DNA from: Nonomuraea roseoviolacea subsp. carminata
Lineage (GTDB): Bacteria > Actinomycetota > Actinomycetes > Streptosporangiales > Streptosporangiaceae
Assembly (NCBI RefSeq): GCF_024172185.1
Contig: NZ_JAMZEC010000001.1
Location: 8,469,001 to 8,533,000, forward strand
Reading direction: 5' to 3'
DNA length: 64,000 nt
The translations under genes were made by a program, and so were the position numbers. Position 1 is the first letter of the stretch. Each line of letters begins with the position of its first letter. Positions 17,790 to 25,828 of this stretch are shown one piece after another. The notes under the pieces are model-generated. The model did no database searches and was not told the DNA's origin. It saw nothing but the letters and a program-made list of their open reading frames with translations.

Positions 17790-19346
17790 GTGTTCACGCT
17801 GAGTTCTCTCGCAGAGAACGCCTCACTCGGACTGCGCGTGCTGGTGCCCGGCCCGCCGGGCGCGATGGACGAACCCCTGGACTGGGTCCACAACACCGAG
17901 CTGCCCGACCCCTCCCGCTACGTCAGGGAACGGGAGCTGGTGCTGACCAACGGCCTGTGGACGGCAGAGGTGACACCGGCCCAGTTCGTGGCCAACGTCC
18001 GGGGGGCCAGAGCCGGCGGCATCGTGTTCGGGCTGCGGGCCGAGATGCCGCGCACCCCGGACGAACTGGTGAAGGCGTGTGAGCAGGCCGGGCTGCCGCT
18101 GCTGGAGATCTCCATGGAGGTGCCGTTCACCGCCATCTCCCACGCGGTCTCCGGGCTGTACACCGAGCAGCGCCAGCAGGCCCTGGTGGGCATGGTGCGC
18201 CGAGGCGACGCCCTGGCCACGGCGATCTCGCGCGGAGCCGGCGCCTCCGGCGTGCTCCGCGTCCTCACCCGCGACCACGACCTTCCGCTGGCGGTGGTCG
18301 ACCGGATGGGCAGACTGCTCGCCGCCGCCGGGGCCGAACTGGACGACGAGCAGTCGCTCATCGTGGCCGCTGGGCTGGCCAGGCGGCCGCCGGCGCTGGA
18401 GCTGCGGCTCCGCGACGGCCTCGCGGCCCTGTACCCGGTCGGCGCGGTGGGTGACGTCGACGCGGCGCTCATCTGCCTGCGCCCGCTCTCCGCTCTCACC
18501 CCCATCGAGCGGGAGGCGCTGGAGCAGGCCGCCAAGTTCCTCAGCCTGGAAGTGGCCAAGCAGCAGGCCGTGCAGGCCATCGAGCTGCGCTTCGCCAGCG
18601 AGCTGCTGGAGATGGTGCTGTCCGGCGCGCAGCGCGCCGCGGAGGTGGCCGAACGGCTGCGCACGTTCGGCGTGGACCCCACCGGGCCGCTCGCGGTCTG
18701 CGCGGTGGCCTTCGCCGACGAGAAGGGGCCCACGGCGCACGGCCTCGCCGAAGTGGTGGGCGAGTTCTTCGCGCGAGAGGGAGTGCCGTCCGTGGTGGCG
18801 GGCGGCACCCAGGACGTCGTGGGAGTGCTCACCTGGCGCCAGCCGGAGCACGACCTGGCCAGGCTCGCCGAGAGCCTGGTCCAGTCCGTGGACAAGCGGT
18901 TCCCCGGCTCGCGGTCCGTCGCCGGGCTCGGCGGCATCGCCCCGCATTCGGCGGAGCTCAGGCAGCCGTTGGTGCACGCGCGGGAGGCGTGCCGAGTGCT
19001 GCGCCGCTCGCGTGGCGGCCCGCCGGTGCGCAGCTTCGTCGAACTGGGCACGCACCGGCTGCTGCTCGGCCTGGTGGACCCCGCCACGCTGCGCGGATTC
19101 TCCGGCGACCTGCTGGCTCCCCTCAGGGAGCACGACGCCAGGCGCGGCAGCGACCTGGAACGGACGCTGCGCACCTTCCTGGATCACGACGGGCAATGGG
19201 CGGCGACGGCGGCGGCCCTGCACGTCCACGTCAACACGCTGCGCAACCGGCTCACCAAGATCACCGACCTGACGGGCAGGGATGTGGCGCGTACGGAGGG
19301 CCGGGTGGATCTGTTCCTCGCCCTGACCATCGACGCCATGGGGTGA
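17790..19346 (+). CDS. PucR-family transcriptional regulator
   Basis: A 518-residue regulator in the usual PucR order: an N-terminal purine-catabolism-regulator-like domain (ELVLTNGLWT near 50, GIVFGLRAEMP), a middle GGDEF-like region, and a C-terminal helix-turn-helix (TLRTFLDHDGQWAATAAALHVHVNTLRNRL). PucR proteins activate purine or allantoin catabolism genes in response to a metabolite. The GTG at 17790 is used because the conserved domain starts within a few residues. It is divergent from the NCS1 permease-asparaginase operon and converges on the deacetylase gene with a 6-bp gap. Confidence 0.9.
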   Translation: MFTLSSLAENASLGLRVLVPGPPGAMDEPLDWVHNTELPDPSRYVRERELVLTNGLWTAEVTPAQFVANVRGARAGGIVFGLRAEMPRTPDELVKACEQAGLPLLEISMEVPFTAISHAVSGLYTEQRQQALVGMVRRGDALATAISRGAGASGVLRVLTRDHDLPLAVVDRMGRLLAAAGAELDDEQSLIVAAGLARRPPALELRLRDGLAALYPVGAVGDVDAALICLRPLSALTPIEREALEQAAKFLSLEVAKQQAVQAIELRFASELLEMVLSGAQRAAEVAERLRTFGVDPTGPLAVCAVAFADEKGPTAHGLAEVVGEFFAREGVPSVVAGGTQDVVGVLTWRQPEHDLARLAESLVQSVDKRFPGSRSVAGLGGIAPHSAELRQPLVHAREACRVLRRSRGGPPVRSFVELGTHRLLLGLVDPATLRGFSGDLLAPLREHDARRGSDLERTLRTFLDHDGQWAATAAALHVHVNTLRNRLTKITDLTGRDVARTEGRVDLFLALTIDAMG

Positions 19347-19352
19347 AGGGCC

Positions 19353-20228
19353 TCACTCGGGGTAGACCGCGGGATCGACGGCCGGCGGCTGCGGTCTGCG
19401 CGCGAGCAGGCTCCGGTCGGCCGCCGCGGCCCGCGCCACGTCCCTGCAGCGGGCGAAGCGCACGTCGCCGCACTCCAGGGCGTACTCGATGAAGCGGCGC
19501 AGTGCCATGGCGCGGCCGGGCCGGCCGGACAGGAAGGGATGGACGCACAGGTTGAACAGGCACCGGTAGTGACGCATCCCGTCGAGCTCGGCGCGCCACA
19601 GCTCCAGCACCTTCGCCGGCGACTCGATGACCGCGCCGACGTGCGGCGCCGGCAGGAAGGCGTACTGCTCCCAGTCGTCCAGCGACCAGTGAACGGGCAG
19701 CTCCACGACGTCGCCCGACGCCGTCCCCACCCGGTACGGCCGGTCGTCGCCCATCAGCGAGGAGTCGTAGAGCAGGCCGTGCTCCGCCACCAGCGCGGCC
19801 GTCTGCCAGGACGCCTCCCACAGCGCGGCCCGGTGACCGGCGATCTCGATGCCCTGGGCGTCGAACACCGCGAGGCCGCGTTCGAAGTCCGCCCGCTCCT
19901 CCTCGGGCGTCATCGACGTGGGCGGGCGGTGGCTGTAGGAGTGGTGTGCCACCTCGTGCCCGCGGTCGACGATCGACCGCGCCAGGCCCGGCCGCTGTTC
20001 GGCCACCCAGCCGGGCACGAAGAACGTGGCGGGGACGCCGAGCTCGTCGAGCATCGCGAGGATGCGCGGCAGCCCCACGTCCGGGCCGTACGCCTGGTGC
20101 GACATGGTCGTCGCATGGCGAGCGTAGCCGCGCCCCTGGGCGAGGATCGGCGTCTCCGCATCCACGTCGAAGGTGAGGGTCGCGACGGCCGCGGCCGTGC
20201 CGTACCAGCTGTCACTCACGTGGCACAC
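19353..20228 (-). CDS. Polysaccharide-deacetylase-family (NodB fold) amidase
   Basis: A protein of about 291 residues with the NodB homology domain. TLTFDVDAE near 18 supplies the metal and catalytic aspartates, HEVAHHSYSHRPP near 90-102 the two zinc-binding histidines, and LCVHPFLSGRPGR near 228 the late catalytic histidine. This pattern matches the PuuE / HpPgdA-like branch rather than secreted chitin deacetylases, and no signal peptide is present. Such enzymes open C-N bonds of small amides or allantoin-type compounds. Start is GTG, at 20228 or 20219. Context with permease, PucR and asparaginase supports a nitrogen-catabolic role. Confidence 0.82.
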   Translation of the reverse strand: MCHVSDSWYGTAAAVATLTFDVDAETPILAQGRGYARHATTMSHQAYGPDVGLPRILAMLDELGVPATFFVPGWVAEQRPGLARSIVDRGHEVAHHSYSHRPPTSMTPEEERADFERGLAVFDAQGIEIAGHRAALWEASWQTAALVAEHGLLYDSSLMGDDRPYRVGTASGDVVELPVHWSLDDWEQYAFLPAPHVGAVIESPAKVLELWRAELDGMRHYRCLFNLCVHPFLSGRPGRAMALRRFIEYALECGDVRFARCRDVARAAAADRSLLARRPQPPAVDPAVYPE

Positions 20229-20271
20229 CTGCCTTCAGTACCGGAACGTCACCGTCTGGCGTCCGGCCGCG

Positions 20272-21396
20272 TCACACCGCGGCCCTGGCCGCCTGCTGCC
20301 ACAGCCGGGCGTTGCCCAGGGTGGCCATGGGCTGCAGCATCATATGGTCGAACCGCTCCAGCGGCCGGCTCTCGGCGAGGCGGTGGGGCAGGTCGGGGTT
20401 GGCCAGCGCGCCGCGCGCGATGGACACCACGTCGGCGTGTCCGTCCGAGAGCACCTGCGCCGCTTGAGCCACGTCGTGCATGCCGCCGTTGGCGATGACC
20501 GGCAGGCCGGTCACCTGGCGCGCCAGACCGGTGATCGTGACGCCGCCCTCCAGCCTGGCGGTCTCGATCCAGTCCCGTCCCTCGCTGGCGATGTGCAGGT
20601 AGCTCGCGCCCGCGGCGGCGAGGGCGGAGAAGATGATCCGGGCGTCGTGCGCACCCCCCGGCCAGCGGTAGACGAAGTCGTTGACCTTGGTCTGCGAGAG
20701 CCGCACGCCGACGCAGAAGTCATCACCGACCTCCGCCTTGATGGCCGACACCACCTCGGCCGTCAGACGCACCCGGTTCGCGACGGGGCCGCCGTAGGAG
20801 TCGTCGCGCCGGTTGGTGTAGTCCGTCAGGAACTGGTCCAGCAGGTAGCCGTTGGCGGCGTGGATCTCGACGCCGTCGAAGCCCGCGGCGCGGGCGCGGG
20901 CCGCCGAGGCGGCGAAGCCGCGCACCGCGACCTCGATGTCGTCCGCCGTCATCGGCTTGGGCGTCGGCCACCGTCCGTGCCCGCCGTACTCGGGCATCTT
21001 CTCCCCGACCGGCGGCACGGCCGAGGGACCGGCGGTCTCACTCCGATAGGGGTTGCCCTGCGACAGCGCGCCGGCGTGCATGAGCTGGAGGACGATGGGG
21101 ACACCGGCCTGGTGCACCCGGCCGGTGATCTCGCGCCAGGCGGCCACGTGCTGCTCCGTGACGATTCCCGGCTGGTTGAGATATCCCTGGCTGTAGACGG
21201 CGTCGGTGTACGTGCCCTCCGTGATCAGCAGACCGAACCCGCCGTCGGCGAAACGCGCGTAGTAGTCGGCCATCTCGGCGGTGGGCGTGCCGTCCGGTGC
21301 GGCGGAGACCCTGGTCATCGGGGCGACCGCGAGCCGGTTGGCCAGATCGATGTCGCCGATCCGGGTCGACAGCAGGGCGGGATGTGATGCGCTCAT
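20272..21396 (-). CDS. NADH:flavin oxidoreductase (Old Yellow Enzyme family)
   Basis: A 374-residue TIM-barrel flavoenzyme. It shows the N-terminal LANRLAVAPMTR, the substrate-binding pair in EIHAANGYLLDQFL, the NRRDDSYGG loop and a C-terminal FMN-phosphate segment (VIANGGMHD, VSIARGALANPDLP). The family reduces activated C=C bonds using FMN and NAD(P)H in the cytoplasm. ATG 21396 follows GAGGAGGCGAACC. It reads in the same direction as the DUF1989 gene upstream (32-bp gap) and the deacetylase gene downstream, so the three may be co-transcribed. Substrate not determined. Confidence 0.9.
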   Translation of the reverse strand: MSASHPALLSTRIGDIDLANRLAVAPMTRVSAAPDGTPTAEMADYYARFADGGFGLLITEGTYTDAVYSQGYLNQPGIVTEQHVAAWREITGRVHQAGVPIVLQLMHAGALSQGNPYRSETAGPSAVPPVGEKMPEYGGHGRWPTPKPMTADDIEVAVRGFAASAARARAAGFDGVEIHAANGYLLDQFLTDYTNRRDDSYGGPVANRVRLTAEVVSAIKAEVGDDFCVGVRLSQTKVNDFVYRWPGGAHDARIIFSALAAAGASYLHIASEGRDWIETARLEGGVTITGLARQVTGLPVIANGGMHDVAQAAQVLSDGHADVVSIARGALANPDLPHRLAESRPLERFDHMMLQPMATLGNARLWQQAARAAV

Positions 21397-21428
21397 GATG
21401 GTTCGCCTCCTCGGCGTGGAGAGTCTGG

Positions 21429-22043
21429 TCAGTTCTGGGCGCTGACGTCGATCGCCAGCGACGTGGGCTCGCTGCCGTTGATGCCGACGAGATCCTGGGG
21501 GCAGGAGGAGACCACGAACACGCAGTCCATGGCTGCCTCGAAGGTGATGGCGTCCCCCGGTCGGCTGACGGCGGGCAGCCAGCTGAGCTGCGCGTTCTCG
21601 CCGACAGGAATCCGCATGAACACGTTGACGGGCTGGGGGGTGAAGGCCACGGACAGCCCCATCGCGGCGAGCGCGCGACGCAGGTTGTCCGCGCACGAAG
21701 GGTGCGAGCCCGTCACGCCCAGTCCGGCGTACCGGGCCGGGTCACAGGCGGCGATCAACATGTCGTGCCAGCCTGGCGAGGTGTCGGAGACGAGCGTGAG
21801 TATCGGCCGCCGCCGGTCGGTGACGAACGGCTCGCCCTGCGCGGGGAACAACCGGCTGGTCGTGGCGCGCGTGTGGGCGGCGCTGAGGTGCTCCGTCACG
21901 TCCTCGGCGGCGAAGGCGAACACGTCGCCGACCTGGCCACCTTCGAGATCGACAACGCTCACGCGCTGCCCGGCGGCCAGGCGCACCGCACGCGCCTCCC
22001 GTGCTGGGACGACCGTGCGCCCCACGGCTGTTACGGAATCCAT
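21429..22043 (-). CDS. DUF1989 / urea-carboxylase-associated family protein
   Basis: A 204-residue protein with the DUF1989 layout: VVDLEGGQVGDVFAFA near the N-terminus, GWHDMLIAACDPARY in the middle and NVFMRIPVGEN followed by PGDAITFEAAMDC. DUF1989 proteins occur beside urea carboxylase and amino-acid or nitrogen catabolic genes; the biochemical role is not established. Starts are ATG 22043 or a TTG four codons upstream. It is first in a probable operon with the Old Yellow Enzyme gene, which extends the nitrogen-catabolic theme of 12.9-22 kb. Confidence 0.85.
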   Translation of the reverse strand: MDSVTAVGRTVVPAREARAVRLAAGQRVSVVDLEGGQVGDVFAFAAEDVTEHLSAAHTRATTSRLFPAQGEPFVTDRRRPILTLVSDTSPGWHDMLIAACDPARYAGLGVTGSHPSCADNLRRALAAMGLSVAFTPQPVNVFMRIPVGENAQLSWLPAVSRPGDAITFEAAMDCVFVVSSCPQDLVGINGSEPTSLAIDVSAQN

Positions 22044-22287
22044 GCCGCAAGGCAATCATCCGACCGCCTCGCAGAACCATGGAGATTCATCCAGTGTTCA
22101 AGCCTAGGGCTCACCGAACGCACAACCAATGCGATGGTCCTCACGCGCGCGGCAGGCCAGGCGATGCGGCCACCCGTGCGAGGAAACCCGTCTGCCGCCC
22201 GTCGAGCCGCAGGGTGAGGCGGCCTGGTCCGTCCGCTACGGGGTCGTCATGCCGCTATCGCGACCCATCGGGCTCTTATGCGTCCGC

Positions 22288-23112
22288 TCAGTCGTCGACC
22301 TCCTGTGCCGCGGCGGCGATCGGCTCGAGCCCCGCGATCAGCTCATCGAGCTCGTCCGCGCCGAGCACGTCGTAGGCCGGGGCTGCCAGCTCGTCGGTGA
22401 GGGCCTCGATCCGCTGCTTGGTCTCCCGGCCGGAGCGGGTGAACCCGCCCGCGGCGTCCACGAGGCCGCGCCCGCGCAGCCCGTCGACGACGGCGGCCAG
22501 CTGTGCCTTGGGCAGATGGTGGATCCGGCCGAAGTCCTCCGCCCTCATCCCGAGGGAGAGAGCCATGAGGACGTGGGACTCGGTGCCGCCGATGCCGTGG
22601 GCGACGAGGGCGGCGTTGTGGCCGTCTCCGCGGTGCTCGCGCAGCAGCGTCGCCGCGTGCCAGAGCCTGGCCACCGGCTCCTCGGGTACGTCGAGCGCCC
22701 GGAGCCCGGCGTACAGCGCTCGGCCCTCGGTCGGCGCGCTGACCGCCGCTCGGGTGGCGAGGCCGGCGACCCGTACCAGACCGGGGGAGTCGGCGAGCTC
22801 CCCGAGCCTTTTCCGCAGGGCGGCGGCGCTGCTCCGCTCGCGTACGGCGATCGCCTCCTGCGGGGTGACCTTCCCCCACACCCACGGGATGTGGCGTGCC
22901 ACCTCCCCGTCGGCGAAGTTGTAGAAGACCGCGTGCACCACCTCGGCGGGTGCCTGCCCCAGCGGCGCGGCCCGGCCGGCGAAGTATCCGTCCCAGTAGT
23001 CGCGCATGCCCAGGGCCAGGAACGCCTCGTTCGGCACCTCGGAGAAGGTGACGGTGGCGATCGGCTCGACGAGCTCGAACATGCGGTGGACCTTGGCCTG
23101 TGGGTGCGGCAT
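22288..23112 (-). CDS. SCO6745-family protein of unknown function
   Basis: A 274-residue mainly helical protein. The sequence RDYWDGYFAGRAAPLG, then VHAVFYNFADGEVARHIPWVW, and a C-terminal winged-helix-like segment (LVDAAGGFTRSGRETKQRIEAL) match the actinobacterial SCO6745-like family, whose function is unknown. The C-terminal part resembles a MarR-type wing, but no complete DNA-binding domain is evident. ATG 23112 follows AGGAGATCC. The upstream 350 bp contain a perfect 12-bp-arm palindrome (23353-23381) and are shared with the divergent coiled-coil gene. Confidence 0.78.
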   Translation of the reverse strand: MPHPQAKVHRMFELVEPIATVTFSEVPNEAFLALGMRDYWDGYFAGRAAPLGQAPAEVVHAVFYNFADGEVARHIPWVWGKVTPQEAIAVRERSSAAALRKRLGELADSPGLVRVAGLATRAAVSAPTEGRALYAGLRALDVPEEPVARLWHAATLLREHRGDGHNAALVAHGIGGTESHVLMALSLGMRAEDFGRIHHLPKAQLAAVVDGLRGRGLVDAAGGFTRSGRETKQRIEALTDELAAPAYDVLGADELDELIAGLEPIAAAAQEVDD

Positions 23113-23352
23113 CGTTCGGATCTCCTGTGGTCGTGACCGCGCCCCGATGGGCGGCCTCTCACCCTGGCTACGAACGACGCGACCCGGATCCGACAACTCC
23201 GGTCGATTCTGCCGGACAGCGCCGAGGTGTCACACGAACTCGGCCCTCCACTCGGGTTCGTGCGATGAGCCCAATGTAGCGAGCCCGTGCATGCCCAACC
23301 CTGAGCACGGCCTCCGCGCGCGTCATCGACGACGTACTGTCGCGAGACGATT

Positions 23353-23381
23353 ACTTGCGGGAATTCTACATTCCCGCAAGT
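23353..23381. promoter_or_regulatory. Perfect palindrome ACTTGCGGGAAT-N5-ATTCCCGCAAGT
   Basis: Two perfect 12-bp arms (23353-23364 and 23370-23381) with spacer TCTAC. It lies about 240 bp before the SCO6745-like start and 80 bp before the coiled-coil protein start. It looks like a repressor operator; the protein that binds it is unknown because no regulator gene is adjacent. Confidence 0.55.
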
Positions 23382-23424
23382 TACTGGCGGCCTGGCGCGA
23401 CACAACGGATCCGATTTTCTGATT

Positions 23425-23444
23425 TTGATTTTCTGAAAAATCAA
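23425..23444 (+). promoter_or_regulatory. AT-rich palindrome TTGATTTT-N4-AAAATCAA before coiled-coil gene
   Basis: Perfect 8-bp arms 19 bp before the GTG start at 23463, preceded by a further GATTTTCT copy at 23413. Its position at the promoter suggests autoregulation by the coiled-coil protein, as known for KfrA-like proteins. This is inference from layout. Confidence 0.5.
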
Positions 23445-23462
23445 TAATGGTACGGTGCTGCT

Positions 23463-24890
23463 GTGACCGCAGAGACAGGCGTGGTGACGCCGTGCAAGCA
23501 CTGTGGAGCGCCGATCGAGCAGCGGCAGGGGAGAGGCCGTCCGAAGGCGTACTGTCCCGAAGGCGACTGCCAGGCCGCCGCCAAACGGGAAAGGGAGCTG
23601 CGTCGCGCCACCCCGGGGCTGGAGGGGGCGCTGGCCAGGGCCGAGCAGCTGTACGAGCGGATGGAGAGCGGCCTCGCCGCCGCCATCGAGCCGCTCGCGC
23701 ACGCGCTCGCCCAGGAGCTGAGCCCCGCCGGCGTCGAGGCGAAGCTGAGCGCCGTGCAGGCCGAGGCGCACACGCGCGTGGCGGTGGCGCGTGCCGAGCG
23801 GGAGCAGGCGTTCGAGCAGGTACGGCTGGCCCGCGAGGCGGCCGAGCACGCCCGCAGGGAAGCGGCGCAGATGCGGCTGCGGGTCGAGGAGGCCGAGACC
23901 GAGCGCGACACCGCCCTCGGCGACGGCGAGCGGGCGCGCGAGCAGGCCCTCGCGGCGCTGCGCGAGGCGGCCAGCACCGAACGGCAGGCGTTGCAGGAGG
24001 CCGAGAAGTCCGCGCGCCGCGCCGAGCAGGCCGAACGGCGGGCGAAGGAGGCGGCGGCCAGGGTCGAGCTGGCCGAACGGGCCCGCGACCAGGCGGTGCA
24101 GGAGCTGGCCGAGCGGGTGGAGACGGCCGAGGCCCGTACGCGGGAGGCTCAGGAGCAGGCCGTACAGGCTGGTGAGGACGCCGAGCTGGCGAGGTCGGAG
24201 CGCGACCGGGCGCTGGAGGAGGTGGCCGCGGCGGTACACGCGCGGCAGGAGGCCGAGCGGGAGGTGGCGGCGGCCCGGGCCCGGGCGGAGGCGGCGGAGC
24301 AGGAGCGGGACCGGGCGGTCGCGCGGGCGGAGAGCGCCGAGCGTGCCGCCGCGCAGGCGGAACGCGACCGCGCCGTGGCCCTCAACGAGCGGGCCGCGGC
24401 TCTCAACGAGGCCGAGCAGGCGCGGGACAACGCCGCCGCCCTCCTCTCACAGGCGCGGGAGAGCGCCGCGGCCGAGATCACGCAGGTACGGCAGGACGCC
24501 GCGGCGGAGATCGAGCAGGTGCGTCAGAGCGCTGCCGCCGAGGTGACGCAGGCGCGTGAGGCGGCCGCGGCCGAGGTGGCGGAGGCCGGGCGTGACCGCG
24601 AACGGATGGAGCGCGAGCTCGCCGCCCTGGCCGAGACCCTGGAAACGGCCCGTCGGGAGGCCGCCGAGCTGGCCGAGCGGGAGGCGGCACGCCGGGCCGA
24701 GGCCGTGGCCGCCGAACGCGAGCGGGCCGAGGCCTTGTCGGGCGAGCGTGACGAGCTGCGGGTGGAGCTCCGGCTGGAACGGGCGCGGCTGGACGACGTA
24801 CGGGCGCAGTTGGAGGCGGTCCGGGCCGAGGCGGCGGAGCTTCGGGAACGCGCTGTGGCGGCGGAACTGCGCAGCGGCCGGAACGGTTGA
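23463..24890 (+). CDS. Zinc-ribbon protein with long coiled coil
   Basis: A 475-residue protein. The first 40 residues contain PCKHCG and CPEGDC, a Cys4 arrangement that could hold zinc and touch DNA. From about residue 50 to the end the sequence is almost pure Ala/Glu/Arg/Gln heptads, which should form a very long coiled coil; several near-repeated blocks of the type AAAEITQVRQDA occur near 335-375. It resembles KfrA-type DNA-binding coiled-coil proteins in general design only. GTG 23463 is chosen because the Cys motif starts nearby. A palindrome sits at its promoter. The C-terminus merges into a 34-bp tandem repeat. Function unknown. Confidence 0.7.
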   Translation: MTAETGVVTPCKHCGAPIEQRQGRGRPKAYCPEGDCQAAAKRERELRRATPGLEGALARAEQLYERMESGLAAAIEPLAHALAQELSPAGVEAKLSAVQAEAHTRVAVARAEREQAFEQVRLAREAAEHARREAAQMRLRVEEAETERDTALGDGERAREQALAALREAASTERQALQEAEKSARRAEQAERRAKEAAARVELAERARDQAVQELAERVETAEARTREAQEQAVQAGEDAELARSERDRALEEVAAAVHARQEAEREVAAARARAEAAEQERDRAVARAESAERAAAQAERDRAVALNERAAALNEAEQARDNAAALLSQARESAAAEITQVRQDAAAEIEQVRQSAAAEVTQAREAAAAEVAEAGRDRERMERELAALAETLETARREAAELAEREAARRAEAVAAERERAEALSGERDELRVELRLERARLDDVRAQLEAVRAEAAELRERAVAAELRSGRNG

Positions 24891-24964
24891 GGCTCCGGAG
24901 TTGCGCAGCGGCCGGGCGGTCAAGGGTGCCGGAGTTGCGCAGCGGCCGGGGCGGTTGAGGGCGC
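24863..24964. repeat. 34-bp tandem repeat, three copies
   Basis: Copies begin at 24863, 24897 and 24931, each starting GGA(A/G)(C/T)TGCGCAGCGGCCGG. The period is exactly 34 bp. The first copy is the last part of the coiled-coil gene including its stop codon; the other two lie outside it. It suggests replication slippage at the gene end. Confidence 0.8.
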
Positions 24965-25060
24965 CGGGCCGTCGCCCGACCTGGGCCAGGCAACAGGTCC
25001 CGTTCTCGGAGCTGTCGTTGATCAGCGGCACCAACTCGAAGGTTTCCGCGATCCGCCACG

Positions 25061-25714
25061 TCAGGGTGTTCGGGCCTCGATGTGGGCGAGGTGGGCGGCG
25101 AGGATCTCCTCGAAGGCGGCTCGGCGGTCCGCTCCGAGGGGGCGGATGTCGCGGGCGAAGTGGGCCAGGGCGGGGAAGCGCTCGGGGTCGGCGCCGAGCA
25201 CCGCGACGCGGAACTGCTCCATGCCCTGTTCGTACTCCTCAGGAGTGAGGGTGCTGATCCCGGCCTCGGCGGCGATCAGCGCGGCGAAGAGCACCATGAT
25301 GCGGTGGTATCGCGCCGGGATCTCCTCGTCGGGCAGGCCGGACGCGCGCAGGGCCTGCAGCAGCTCCTCCATGATCAGACGGGAGCCGGCGCCGCCGGAC
25401 CCATAACGTCCCCACACCGCGGCGAGTGGGGGTTGCTCGCCGAAGGCCTGGCGCAGGCGCAGGGCCAGGGCGGTGACGCGCTGCTTCCAGTCGCCCTCGG
25501 GACGGTAGCCGTCCATGGCGGCCAGCAGGATCCGGTCGGCGACCGCGCGCAGCAGTTCGGTCTTGTTGCGGAAGTGCCGGTAGAGGCTGGAGGAGTCGGT
25601 CCCGAGCGCCGCGGCGAGTTTGCGCACGCTGAACGACTCGGCGTCGCTCTCGCGCAGCAGGCCCGCTGCCGTGTCCAGGATCTCGTCGGTCGACCATCGC
25701 CTTCGGCCGGTCAT
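25061..25714 (-). CDS. TetR-family transcriptional regulator
   Basis: A 217-residue TetR protein. The helix-turn-helix is WSTDEILDTAAGLLRE, then VRKLAAALGTDSSSLYRHFRNKTELL. The helical C-terminal domain resembles the TetR_C_1 group. ATG 25714. It is divergent from an esterase/aldo-keto-reductase operon with the palindrome at 25771-25789 between them, and most likely represses that operon. Confidence 0.88.
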   Translation of the reverse strand: MTGRRRWSTDEILDTAAGLLRESDAESFSVRKLAAALGTDSSSLYRHFRNKTELLRAVADRILLAAMDGYRPEGDWKQRVTALALRLRQAFGEQPPLAAVWGRYGSGGAGSRLIMEELLQALRASGLPDEEIPARYHRIMVLFAALIAAEAGISTLTPEEYEQGMEQFRVAVLGADPERFPALAHFARDIRPLGADRRAAFEEILAAHLAHIEARTP

Positions 25715-25770
25715 CTCGCCCCTCTCGTCCGGGCTCAGCCTAGCCCATGCATTTGCCTGTGCACTTACAG

Positions 25771-25789
25771 ATGCACGCGGTGCGTGCAT
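25771..25789. promoter_or_regulatory. TetR operator ATGCACGC-N3-GCGTGCAT at a -10 element
   Basis: Perfect 8-bp arms run into CATAAT, a good -10 element for the esterase gene. Further TGCAY half sites (25748-25764) lie toward the TetR gene. The layout suggests steric repression by the divergent TetR. Confidence 0.65.
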
Positions 25790-25828
25790 AATGAGGGCAT
25801 GAGCGAGCCCACAAGGGGAGAAGGAGAC

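Larger units (their letters stand above)
23113..23462. other. Divergent intergenic region with two palindromes
   Basis: No gene is seen. The region contains promoters for two divergent genes. Two marked features are a 12-bp-arm palindrome at 23353-23381 and an AT-rich 8-bp-arm palindrome at 23425-23444, which stand out from the GC-rich surroundings. Confidence 0.6.
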
